Below, one piece after another: positions 34,659 through 42,909 of a DNA stretch of 45,966 nt. The stretch is from positions 1 to 45,966 of the forward strand of contig JAJDUK010000046.1 of NCBI GenBank assembly GCA_022826665.1, written 5' to 3'. Below the pieces are notes generated by a model. It did no database searches and was not told where the DNA came from. It saw nothing but the letters and a program-made list of their open reading frames with translations. Positions within the stretch are counted from its first letter, which is position 1; each line of letters begins with the position of its first letter. Source of the stretch: Alphaproteobacteria bacterium (lineage in GTDB: Bacteria > Pseudomonadota > Alphaproteobacteria > UBA828). Position numbers and translations under genes: made by a program.

Positions 34659-35310
34659 CCTATAGGCTTCCCCACATCCATCCCATCACCGCGACCGAGA
34701 ACATGACGGAACTCGTGCGTCGAGCCGACACTATAACATGAGAGCGGACTCGTCATTCATGTGCAACGAGACCGGCGACATGACTGGTCAGGATCAGCGC
34801 CTCGACTACCACGAGTCCCAGGCCACGGGCTCTTGGGGAGCGCATCGCCGAACTGGTGGAGGGGTGTCGGCATAGGTAGGGGTTTGACGTCCGGCTCAGC
34901 AACGGCCGGGCAAGATACCGGAATCGAGCCTGTGCCAAGATGCTCCGCTATCTGGATGCCGGGTTTCAGGGCCGATGGCGAATAGCGGGAACGGGCAAGC
35001 GGACGAGCCGCACTGGGCTGGCAGCGGTTCGGCACAGAGAGAAGCTGCGCGGCTGGAAACCACCGAGCAGTGTCCCATGAAGCCAAGCGCGAGGGCATCG
35101 GAGAGCCTTGCGATGATAATCCTGCTCCCTCACTTGATGGCGCGCGAAAGCGGGCTATTCTCGCGCGTTGGCCACAAGGGAGCACGTGCACTCGATCCGC
35201 TGACTGCTGGGTGCTGCTGGCCACGGCGGGTACATGACGTGTAGCCCGCGACGTGCGGCGAAGCCAAGAAGTGGCGCCGAGCGAGGCCTCTAGTGCGCGA
35301 GAGGGAATCC
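34659..35310. other. Gene-poor stretch at island edge
   Basis: About 650 bases between the regulator promoter region and the DUF262 gene. Several short frames exist on both strands, but none has a Shine-Dalgarno plus protein-like composition, and no product was recognised. One short frame around 34836-34873 (LLGERIAELVEGC) could be a gene scrap. This is a natural place for the left junction of the island, but no direct repeat or integrase was found. Confidence 0.5.
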
Positions 35311-37173
35311 ATGGATAGCGGACAACCGCCGTTTACGACGAACCCCATACTGCTGAAGAGCCTGTTGGCTCAGGTGGGGCAAGGTGCTCTACAGCTTCCA
35401 GACTTCCAACGCGGATGGGTGTGGGATGATGAGCGAATCAAGGGACTCATCGCCAGCATTTCAAAGGGATTTCCGATCGGCGCAGTGATGACGCTGGCCA
35501 CGAACGGCCACGTCGCGTTTAGGGCGCGACCCATCGAAGGAGCAGAGGAGACCGCTGCAGGGAAAGCACCAACCGACTATCTGCTGGATGGGCAGCAGCG
35601 CCTTACCTCGCTCTACCAAGCACTGCAACATCCCGGGCCTGTGGCGACCCAGACGACACAGGGGCGGCCGATCAAGCGTCGCTACTACATCGACATGCGG
35701 GCGGCGCTGGAGGCAGATCGCGATCGCGAGGAGGCGATCATCAGCGTTACCGAAGACGGGCGACAATACGGCGCATTCGGGCGCGAGATTGTAATCGACC
35801 TTAGCACGCGCGACCACGAGTACGAACAACATGCGATTCCGACCGAGCGGCTGTGCGACGAAGGCATGTGGGTCATCGAGTACATCGGGCACTGGGAAGG
35901 ACGGGAGGACCATCCAGACGGTAGCGCGGCGAATCTCGTCATGCGCTTCAAAGCCGAAATCATGAATCAGTTCGCCCTGTACCAACTCCCGGTGATCGGT
36001 CTGGCTGCGGGGACACCGCCCGAAGCGGTCTGCACGGTGTTCGAGAAAGTAAACATGGGCGGCGTGACGCTGACCACGTTCGAGCTCGTGACCGCGATGT
36101 TCGCCGGCCACGGCTTCAAGCTGCGTGAGGATTGGGACTCGCGTCGCAGGCAACTGCAGGATCAGTTTGATGTACTTCGAGGAATTGGAGGTGAGCAATT
36201 CCTGCAGACAGTGACCCTTCTGGCAACCCAGGCGGCTAAGCGACAGGCGCAAGCTGCAGGAGTTCCTCCAGAACGCGTGCCGGGGGTGAAGTGCAAAAAA
36301 CACGATGTGCTGAGGCTCCAAGTGAGCGAGTACGAGGAGTGGGCTGATCTCGTGCAGATTGGCTACGAAGAGGCAGCGAAATTTCTCCACCGGCAGTTCG
36401 TGTTTACGCACAACAACGTTCCTTACGGCACTCAACTCGTTCCGCTGGCAGGTCTGTTCGTGGAGCTGAGCACACAAGAGTTGCACAGCGCGAAAGCCCG
36501 CGAGCGCCTGGAGCAGTGGTATTGGTGTGGCGTGTTGGGCGAGCGCTACAGCACAGGCACCGAAACGCAATATGCGGTCGATCTGGAAGAGGTCGCTACA
36601 TTCGTGCGCACCGGAGAATCGCCAAGGATCGTCCGCGAAGCGAGCTTCAATCCGGAACGACTGATCAGTATGACGACGCGAAACAGCGCTGCCTACAAGG
36701 GCATGTTCGCGCTTCAAATGAAACGTGGTGGACGAGACTGGATGACGGGAGAGGCGCTTACTCAGATGACGTTGGAGAACGAGAACATCGATATTCACCA
36801 CGTATTCCCAATAAATTACTGCGAGAAGCGAGAGGAGCCGATCCCCTACTGGCTGTACCAATCCGTAGTGAATAAGGCGCCCATTGACGCGAGAACGAAT
36901 CGGAGCATCGGCGGACGTGCGCCGTCGAGCTACGTGCCCAATCTGAAGGAACGAGCGGGAGAGCGCCTGGAACCGATTTTGGAAAGCTACGGAATCGACG
37001 TTCAGAAGTTGGAAAGGGACCAGTTCGCACAGTTCTTCGTGGCACGAGGCAAAAAGATGCTGGAGTGGATCGCAGGTGAGATGGGAAAACGGACGGACGC
37101 AGATGTTGGAGCGCTTGAGAACGCAGTAAGAAACGTGAGAGATCCCGTCGATCCATTTATCGACGGCGCATGA
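35311..37173 (+). CDS. DUF262 / HNH (GmrSD-like) putative restriction protein
   Basis: Full-length protein of 620 aa. The N-terminal DUF262 domain has LPDFQRGWVWDDERIKGLI (about 28), DGQQR at 93-97 and VNMGGVTLTTFELVTAMF. The C-terminal DUF1524-like HNH nuclease region has DIHHVFP (H496, H497) and NKAPIDARTNRSIGG. In GmrSD, DUF262 (GmrS) binds and hydrolyses NTP and DUF1524 (GmrD) cuts glucosylated or otherwise modified phage DNA; fused forms act as type IV restriction enzymes. GAGGGA lies 4 bases before ATG 35311, preferred over GTG 35293. Lower GC and more varied codons than the backbone suggest transfer. Seven codons after its stop, in the same frame, comes a transposase remnant. Confidence 0.87.
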   Translation: MDSGQPPFTTNPILLKSLLAQVGQGALQLPDFQRGWVWDDERIKGLIASISKGFPIGAVMTLATNGHVAFRARPIEGAEETAAGKAPTDYLLDGQQRLTSLYQALQHPGPVATQTTQGRPIKRRYYIDMRAALEADRDREEAIISVTEDGRQYGAFGREIVIDLSTRDHEYEQHAIPTERLCDEGMWVIEYIGHWEGREDHPDGSAANLVMRFKAEIMNQFALYQLPVIGLAAGTPPEAVCTVFEKVNMGGVTLTTFELVTAMFAGHGFKLREDWDSRRRQLQDQFDVLRGIGGEQFLQTVTLLATQAAKRQAQAAGVPPERVPGVKCKKHDVLRLQVSEYEEWADLVQIGYEEAAKFLHRQFVFTHNNVPYGTQLVPLAGLFVELSTQELHSAKARERLEQWYWCGVLGERYSTGTETQYAVDLEEVATFVRTGESPRIVREASFNPERLISMTTRNSAAYKGMFALQMKRGGRDWMTGEALTQMTLENENIDIHHVFPINYCEKREEPIPYWLYQSVVNKAPIDARTNRSIGGRAPSSYVPNLKERAGERLEPILESYGIDVQKLERDQFAQFFVARGKKMLEWIAGEMGKRTDADVGALENAVRNVRDPVDPFIDGA

Positions 37174-37191
37174 CGACGTGCGGTATCGTCG

Positions 37192-37845
37192 ATGCGCTTT
37201 TTTTGTAGCGAATTCGGGGTCAGCCAGAAGTCGGCTTGGTTCGCTTTGCATCGTTTGCGCAAGGCGGGGGAGAATCGCCAGGTCATGTTTTCCGGACCGG
37301 TCGAGGTCGACGAGAGCTATATGAGACGGGAGGAAGCGAAAGAAGCATGCGAGCAAGATGCTCAACGCGGGGGCGAGGGCGTGGTCGGCAAGACCGTCGT
37401 GGAAGGCATGAAGGAGCGGGAGACCAACGAGATCCGGGCCGAAGTGGTGAGCGCCACCAAGCGGACGACGCTGCAAGTGTTTCTCATGGAGCATGCTGCC
37501 CCTGATGCTGTCGTGTACACCGAAGGGGTGGCGGCCTACCGGGGAATCGCCCGCACCCATGGGACCGCGCGGTACAGCGTCGGCGAATATACTTGTGATC
37601 AAGCGCACACCAATGGGCTGGCATCGTTATGGGCGCTCATGAAGCGCGGCTATGTTGACATCTACCGCAAGACGTCGCCGAGGCACTTGGGTCAGTGCGT
37701 TAAGAAGCTCCAGTGCTGCCACAACGTCCGTGAGAAAGACATCTTGGAGCGGATGGAGGCGATCATGACAGGCATGAGTTTAAAACGATTGCTGTATCGG
37801 GAATGGATCGCTGACAACGGTCTCCCGTGCGGTGCGCGGTCGTGA
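37192..37845 (+). pseudogene. IS1595-family transposase, N-terminally truncated and degenerate
   Basis: A 217-aa frame clearly of IS1595 type: VSQKSAWFALHRLRKAGE (helix-turn-helix end), GPVEVDESY (first Asp), VVYTEGVAAYRGI, HSVGEYxxxQAHTNG counterpart at SVGEYTCDQAHTNG, then KRGYVDIYRK and HNVRE. Complete family members are near 300 aa with an N-terminal zinc ribbon, absent here because the DUF262 stop lies only 18 bases before the ATG. The second catalytic Asp, normally YTD, is Glu (YTE), and the conserved GxESFW is GLASLW. It is therefore probably inactive. No terminal inverted repeats were seen. The TGA overlaps the GTG of the next gene. Confidence 0.8.
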
Positions 37846-40412
37846 GCGGGGAAGAAGCGGCTTTCCTGCACTGCCCTATTCGTGGGCAATTGCGGACCCC
37901 GCAACGTGCCGCCGACGGACTGACGTTCACCGAAGAGAAGCGCCGAATAGACGCTATCAGGTTTCTTCTGCAAAAGGACTACCCAGGGGGGCACTTCGGG
38001 ATAGAGACCAGAATCCTCAAATTAGGCAATGATGGTCGGAATTCCATGCGTGCCGACTTTTCCGTGTACCAAGAGCCATGGTCGAAAGTGTCCAAGTGGC
38101 CCGATCAAGAACGACTAGCTGGGACAGTGGTAGTAGGAGAAGTCAAGCGCGAGAATGCGGACAAGAAATCCGCAATCGACACGCAACTCAAACCGGCACT
38201 GTCACTGCTTCCCGACATGAATGCACTCGGCGTGTACTGGGATGATCTGGAGCAACGGTTCTTTTTTCGCGAAATGGCAGGGTCTCTCGCGACGATACGT
38301 GAAGCCCCCATCAGCAAGATACCAAGGTGGATGGAAGGCGTCGGGCCCACATTCCTGACGTTTTCCGACTTGGCTCCCTCAGCCGATCTCTCTAGCACCT
38401 TCGACAAGATGGAGGATTGCCTACATCCCTATGTAACCGACAAGACACGACGGTACGCTATTTTGTTTCAACTTTTGCTGGCGAAAATATGGGACGAGAT
38501 TACGCACTCGAATTATCCCAACGGCCAGCTTGACATTCAGGACTTCAACGCTATGCCCGTGAGCGATGGGGATGTTCTGACCCGCATGGATGCATCTCTG
38601 CAGAAGGCGGTCGGTCACTACAACAGATTTCTTCCCGTCTCGGTAGATTCGTCGTTCTGCTCTCTGAACCCGGAAGCGCTCCGGCGTCTTTCTCAACTGA
38701 TCGCGCCAGTCAACATACTAGACTCGAAACAGAAGGTTATACAGTCATTTTACATGAGATTCGCCAAAGACCTCTACAAGTGGGATTTGGCGCAATATTT
38801 CACGCCGCACGAGGTCGTCGACTTCATCGTGAGCACAACGAATCCGCAAATGGAGCAAGTATGTGATCCCGCCTGCGGCAGCGCGGACTTTCTGGTCAGC
38901 GCGCTTCGCTCTATGCCGATATCTCCCGGCAAGGCCGTCGAGTTTTTGACCGGAGTGGACAACAGCCCCCAAGCGGTCCAAGTGAGCGTTCTCAACATGA
39001 TGCTTCAAGGCGACGGTAAGACGGCGATACAGGAGGCTGACAGTTTAAAGAACCATCCGACGACGGAGAGGACGTACGACGTAGTGCTGTGCAATCCGCC
39101 GTTTGGGACGAAGATAGTGGAGAAACGGTGGGAGATTCTGCGCAATTTCGATATGGGTTACGTCTGGGGGCAAGAGGATGATGGGCGCTTCCGAAAATCG
39201 GACAGCGTGAGAAAGCACCAGCAAACCGGCATACTGTTCGCAGAACTATGCGTGAAGTTGGCACGGCCGGGGGGTCGAGTCGGGATCATTATGCCGAACG
39301 GCTATCTGGGAAACTCGAGCAATGAATACGTAGCGCTTCGGGAATGGTTGCTGCGCCATGCCCGGGTGGTAGCTGTGGTCGCTTTTCCCAGGTTCACCTT
39401 CAAAAAATCTGGTGCGGACGTAAGTGCTTCAGTTGTGGTACTCGAACGCCGGCAATCACCGCTTGCCGCCGTAACTGACAGCGAGGAATACCCAATTTTC
39501 TTCGGTGTAATCGAATCGGTGGGTTGGAGGGCCGGTGACAAGACGGCCAAACCCGTGTACATCAGGGATAAGGACACCGGGAAAGTCCTGCTAGATGACA
39601 GTAACAATCCCATTCTTGATAGCGATTTCGATAAAGTGCTAGATGAATACCGAAGATCAGCTGTTGCCGATCTCTATCCTTGGATACTCGCGGGGCGGGA
39701 GCGGGTCGAAAGCGCCCAAGCGAGTACAACGACGCTCAAGAAGATTATTTATAGCCGAGGCATGATTCTCGATCCGAAACGTTACTGCTCGAAGTACCTA
39801 GTGTTGCGGAACGAGTTGTTGCAGGGGGATCACTTCACGATTGGGGATGTTCTGGAAGAGGTCGAGCGAGAGAAGTTCGAGGCAACAGACTCTGCGGTGT
39901 ACCGTTACGTGGAAATCGAAGATGTCCGTCGCGGCTCTTACGACTTCAAGGAATTGAGAGGCTGGCAACTGCCGGGTAGGGCAAAGCTCATAGCGAATGC
40001 CAGGGATGTATTCATAGCCCATATATGGAGTTGCGCTGGCAAGTGGTTTGTGGTTCCCGACGATGTCGGGCAAGAGAGGCTAGTCGTGACCAACGGTTGT
40101 ACACGGTTTAGAATAAAGTTGGACGGAGAAGCGATGCTTCCCGAGCTCGTGGCCGGGTTATGTTCGGAACTGTTTTCGGTGCAGCTGCGGGCCCTAGCGA
40201 CGGGTTCGGACGGACTGGCCCAAGTGGCACCCGACGACATCCTCGGTGTCGTGATCCCAAGAGTTCAATGCGGCGCTGAACGAAGACAACTGTCTGCACT
40301 CGTGGCCGATTTACTTGGAGGCAGTGTCAATTTCAGCCATGCGGTCAGGTCGGCGGTTTCCTCTGAGTGGCCGCAGCCGCCAGAGAGAAAGAGCCATTGC
40401 GCGTTGGTTTAG
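37842..40412 (+). CDS. Single-chain restriction-modification protein: nuclease + N6-adenine methylase + target recognition (type IIG-like)
   Basis: 856-aa protein in three parts. Residues about 10-130 resemble HsdR N-terminal nuclease: CPIRGQL, RADFSVY (Asp) and VVVGEVKREN (Glu-x-Lys). About 290-560 is an HsdM-like methylase: AQYFTPHEVVDFIV, motif I DPACGSADFL from D342 and motif IV NPPFG from N418. The last 240 residues resemble an HsdS/TRD (FTIGDVLEEVE, YRYVEIEDVRRG, RDVFIAHIW, LVVTNGCTRFRI). There is no helicase motor, so it is type IIG-like rather than type I. Motif I has Ala-Asp where Gly-x is usual (GSGxFL). GTG 37842 overlaps the preceding TGA; GTG 37827 is also open. Confidence 0.85.
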   Translation: MSGEEAAFLHCPIRGQLRTPQRAADGLTFTEEKRRIDAIRFLLQKDYPGGHFGIETRILKLGNDGRNSMRADFSVYQEPWSKVSKWPDQERLAGTVVVGEVKRENADKKSAIDTQLKPALSLLPDMNALGVYWDDLEQRFFFREMAGSLATIREAPISKIPRWMEGVGPTFLTFSDLAPSADLSSTFDKMEDCLHPYVTDKTRRYAILFQLLLAKIWDEITHSNYPNGQLDIQDFNAMPVSDGDVLTRMDASLQKAVGHYNRFLPVSVDSSFCSLNPEALRRLSQLIAPVNILDSKQKVIQSFYMRFAKDLYKWDLAQYFTPHEVVDFIVSTTNPQMEQVCDPACGSADFLVSALRSMPISPGKAVEFLTGVDNSPQAVQVSVLNMMLQGDGKTAIQEADSLKNHPTTERTYDVVLCNPPFGTKIVEKRWEILRNFDMGYVWGQEDDGRFRKSDSVRKHQQTGILFAELCVKLARPGGRVGIIMPNGYLGNSSNEYVALREWLLRHARVVAVVAFPRFTFKKSGADVSASVVVLERRQSPLAAVTDSEEYPIFFGVIESVGWRAGDKTAKPVYIRDKDTGKVLLDDSNNPILDSDFDKVLDEYRRSAVADLYPWILAGRERVESAQASTTTLKKIIYSRGMILDPKRYCSKYLVLRNELLQGDHFTIGDVLEEVEREKFEATDSAVYRYVEIEDVRRGSYDFKELRGWQLPGRAKLIANARDVFIAHIWSCAGKWFVVPDDVGQERLVVTNGCTRFRIKLDGEAMLPELVAGLCSELFSVQLRALATGSDGLAQVAPDDILGVVIPRVQCGAERRQLSALVADLLGGSVNFSHAVRSAVSSEWPQPPERKSHCALV

Positions 40413-40954
40413 GGCAGAGCAGGCAGATATGACCGCCAAGTCCAAGCGCCCCATTTGCCGCCCCGCCTGCATCCCTGAATCCCACGACGTGTTGATGCAC
40501 ACGGGGGCTATCAGTCGAGCAAGGCAGAGCATGAGGAGGAAGTCTACATGCAGGGTAGTTCCGAGAGGCATCATTCTGTCCGTTCCGTTTTGTCAAAAGC
40601 GCATAGATGGTTATGGGCGCCGTGTGCCTCTCCGATATAGCTCCCAATCCGAATATGAGATTAGGCCACGGCTTTCAGTGAAGCCGCTTCGGTCGGGGCA
40701 AATTGTCCCAGTGAGTTGACCGTGCCTCCGACGGATGTGAGGATGAACCATCCAATGAACGCGGACGGGACAGCGTCAACTAACCGCATATGCAAGGCAA
40801 ATCGCTGGAGGTGGGGGTGCGATGGCCCACGCGAGAGCATGACACACTCTGCCGACGAAAGCTGGCACGCTAAGCCTAGCCTCCTTTTCCGCTCTCACCG
40901 GGCAACGCGGCGGCGGTTCAACGGCAAGAGGTCGAAACTAATCGAGACTTTTCT
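40413..40954. other. Intergenic stretch between R-M gene and KwaA-like gene
   Basis: About 540 bases. Short frames on both strands give Arg/Ser-rich products without recognisable sequence. One (40716-40958, 80 aa) ends in TGA overlapping the GTG of the KwaA-like gene but has no Shine-Dalgarno and reads like non-coding DNA. A weak promoter for kwaA is possible at TTGTCA 40590-40595 with TATGGG 40612-40617 (16 apart). Confidence 0.5.
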
Positions 40955-41476
40955 GTGAGCAGACTCGCTAAACTCTTTTTAGCAATCACCGCCTTTGCGC
41001 CGGCTCTGCTGACCTACGCGGCCATATCGGCTATCAATTGTGATTATTGGCACGCCGCTGCATTCGTGGCTGGCTGTGTTCTATTGGTTCTCATTTGCGT
41101 CTGCCTTCTCTGCTTCGCCAAGAGCAGCCTACAATCTAGAACCTACTGCACCGCCACCGTCGAAACCGCTGATGGCGATGTCTTCGGCCTTCTCCTAGTC
41201 TACCTGTTACCTCTGATTACGCGAGACTTGTCGACTTACAATTGGCTCGCGTGGGTAATAGTGACATTCGTATTTTGTCTGGTGGTTTCGACCAGCTATG
41301 GTTACCACTTCAATCCGTTGCTGGTCTTCCTCCGCTATCACTTCTACAAAGTCACAGAAACAGACGGTTTGCCACACGTACTCATAACAAGACGGCGCAT
41401 TTACAAGACAGGCGAAACGCTGGAAGTCGCCCGTTTGGCCGAGTACGTGCTGATCGAGAAGAAGGTACCTGGCTAG
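40955..41476 (+). CDS. KwaA-like four-helix membrane protein (Kiwa anti-phage system)
   Basis: 173-aa membrane protein with four hydrophobic segments, about 6-27, 33-54, 75-89 and 97-116. A cytosolic tail carries YGYHFNPLLVFLRYHFYKV (115-132) and LITRRRIYKTGE. Four helices followed by the YHFNPLL...FHFYxV block is the pattern I associate with KwaA, the membrane sensor of Kiwa; recognition is from memory. The neighbouring DUF4868 protein strongly supports it. Start is GTG 40955 with only a weak GAG upstream. Its TAG (41474-41476) shares the CTAG with the stop of the opposing gene. In Kiwa, KwaA detects phage attachment and holds KwaB at the membrane. Confidence 0.65.
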   Translation: MSRLAKLFLAITAFAPALLTYAAISAINCDYWHAAAFVAGCVLLVLICVCLLCFAKSSLQSRTYCTATVETADGDVFGLLLVYLLPLITRDLSTYNWLAWVIVTFVFCLVVSTSYGYHFNPLLVFLRYHFYKVTETDGLPHVLITRRRIYKTGETLEVARLAEYVLIEKKVPG

Positions 41477-42339
41477 GTTACTGGCCGTCTCGAGTTCGTG
41501 ATGAACGCCTCGCCAGATATGGGCCCAACATACCGGCCGTCGTTGAGGAAACGCATGAGTTCCGTGATGGCGCCGCTGGTACTGGGAACCACGATCTTGC
41601 CATTTTGTACCACGATCGACAGTCTTGTTCCAGTGGACGCAGTCTGCAACGTCTGGGCCGTGTGACTTCGCAGAGCCTCGCTCCTCGCAATAGACGCCAA
41701 GTATTTCCTTGCGTTTCGGCTGGTGTTGTTTACAAAGTCGTCGACATCAGCAATCTCAAACAGGTTCGCATAGTCAACCGCGAAAGTTCTTACCTCCCCA
41801 TCCGTGGCTGCGCTGAAGATAGCTGAAGTGTCGATTACACGGCCGAGACTGTAGAGACTACGGAACTTGATCAGGCCGCCCTCCACAATACATACTAGTT
41901 TGTTGTCCAATCGGAATGCGGACGCCTCTAACCGAGTGTACGTACCGGCTTCGAAGAGCAAGGAAACCAGCCAAGGCCTGTTGAGCGATTGGCTGGGAGC
42001 AAAAGATTGGACAAGTATTCGCTCCGTTCCTCCATCGTCGGTCTTCATAGCGAGACCGCGGACTTCGTTCAGATCGCTGGTGTCTACTGGTTCCAGGGCT
42101 GTGCTGGCCACCTGCAAGATGTCTCCGAACACGGAGATGTCAGGGGGAATGGACGTCGTTGCGATTTCGTCGCCGTCGTTCAACCAGTTCTCATCGAAGG
42201 GCCGTTCCTCGCCCTCGCGGAATGACGCTTCCTGTCTGAGGAAGGCATCGGCTACGTCGTTCTGTGCGGAAGCGCTGAGCGGCACCTCCTTGACCGAGAG
42301 GTCTTGCTTCTGGCCGCAAAGCGCTAACAGCAGCGACAC
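41473..42339 (-). CDS. KwaB-like DUF4868 protein (Kiwa anti-phage system)
   Basis: 288-aa soluble protein. The core at about 125-195 fits DUF4868 as found in KwaB: VSLLFEAGTYTRLEASAFRL, then IVEGGLIKFRSL, DTSAIFSAATDGEVRTFA and ANLFEIA. The N terminus (SLLLALCGQKQDLSVKEVPLS) reads as a first beta-strand of the same family, so the protein seems complete. GTG 42339 has GGAGG (42346-42350) exactly 6 bases upstream. KwaB is the DNA-binding effector that stops late phage replication. Here the gene runs against the KwaA-like gene, whereas known loci are kwaA-kwaB operons. A short leader frame with its own strong ribosome site overlaps the start. Confidence 0.68.
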   Translation of the reverse strand: MSLLLALCGQKQDLSVKEVPLSASAQNDVADAFLRQEASFREGEERPFDENWLNDGDEIATTSIPPDISVFGDILQVASTALEPVDTSDLNEVRGLAMKTDDGGTERILVQSFAPSQSLNRPWLVSLLFEAGTYTRLEASAFRLDNKLVCIVEGGLIKFRSLYSLGRVIDTSAIFSAATDGEVRTFAVDYANLFEIADVDDFVNNTSRNARKYLASIARSEALRSHTAQTLQTASTGTRLSIVVQNGKIVVPSTSGAITELMRFLNDGRYVGPISGEAFITNSRRPVT

Positions 42340-42413
42340 AACCAGCCTCCGTTGGCCTGGCCGCTTAGAGATCGGCGTGGCCGCGCTTTGGCGGTTTTCA
42401 TCAGTCTAGCCAT
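42324..42413 (-). CDS. Short upstream frame overlapping the KwaB-like start
   Basis: 29 codons starting ATG 42413, with GGAG 6 bases upstream (42420-42423), giving MARLMKTAKARPRRSLSGQ and ending at TAG 42324-42326, 16 bases inside the KwaB-like gene in another frame. It may be a leader peptide that couples or tunes translation of the downstream gene. Alternatively it marks a frameshifted older N terminus. Too short to judge coding by composition. Confidence 0.35.
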   Translation of the reverse strand: MARLMKTAKARPRRSLSGQANGGWLCRCC

Positions 42414-42841
42414 GCAAGTCTCCTTGCCCACACATTGTGCGGCTCGGGAAAGTCGTCACGGCCGCCCTGTATATTCCTAGGACGACGGAACTTATCTGGA
42501 TAGCCTAAGGCGTATGGTCAAGCTCGGTTTGGGGGATTAGGACACTACAGTTCCGGCTTAGTTGTACTCGCAACGGTGTTGTTCATAACGCATGCGGGCG
42601 GAACCAAGCAGGACTCGGCGGGAAGGGCAGGGTTCAGCCTCAGGCGGGTCGAAGGTGTGTGAGTTCGTCCTTACTGGTAGGTTTCAGCCAACTAGTCTAT
42701 CGGTCGATACAGCGTGATTCAACGGCATCAGCACACTGGCCTCCTCTCGATATTGCCTGAGGAGGCTGAGGTCCGCAAGGTTGGCTCGTTGTATGCGGTG
42801 ACGGAGAAGGTAATTCCGATTGCCTTGTCTGATGTTGCCAA
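42414..42841. other. Divergent intergenic region between KwaB-like and ATPase genes
   Basis: About 430 bases with no credible gene on either strand, AT-richer than the backbone. It must hold the promoter of the KwaB-like gene (minus strand); none stood out. Confidence 0.5.
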
Positions 42842-42870
42842 TTGACAGGGTTACGACTTCCAATTATCAT
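42842..42870 (+). promoter_or_regulatory. Near-consensus sigma70 promoter of the DUF4143 ATPase gene
   Basis: TTGACA (42842-42847) and TATCAT (42865-42870) are separated by exactly 17 bases. The -35 is perfect and the -10 has one mismatch. The ATG of the ATPase is 39 bases beyond the -10 end. Confidence 0.75.
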
Positions 42871-42909
42871 TCTCCATTATTCCAATCGACAGAGAAGTTG
42901 TGAGGCGTC

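Noticed and set aside
35461-37608. 715-codon open frame antisense to the DUF262 gene and transposase remnant
   Set aside because: Long but crosses two recognised genes on the other strand; product has no recognisable domain. The plus-strand frames carry clear family motifs.
40716-40958. 80-codon frame ending in TGA over the GTG of the KwaA-like gene
   Set aside because: No ribosome site, Arg/Ser/Trp-rich composition and no recognisable family; overlap is probably chance.
42313-42339. Lipoprotein signal at the KwaB-like N terminus (LLLALCG)
   Set aside because: No basic n-region after the GTG, and Leu before Cys does not fit a lipobox. The stretch reads better as the first beta-strand of the cytosolic fold.
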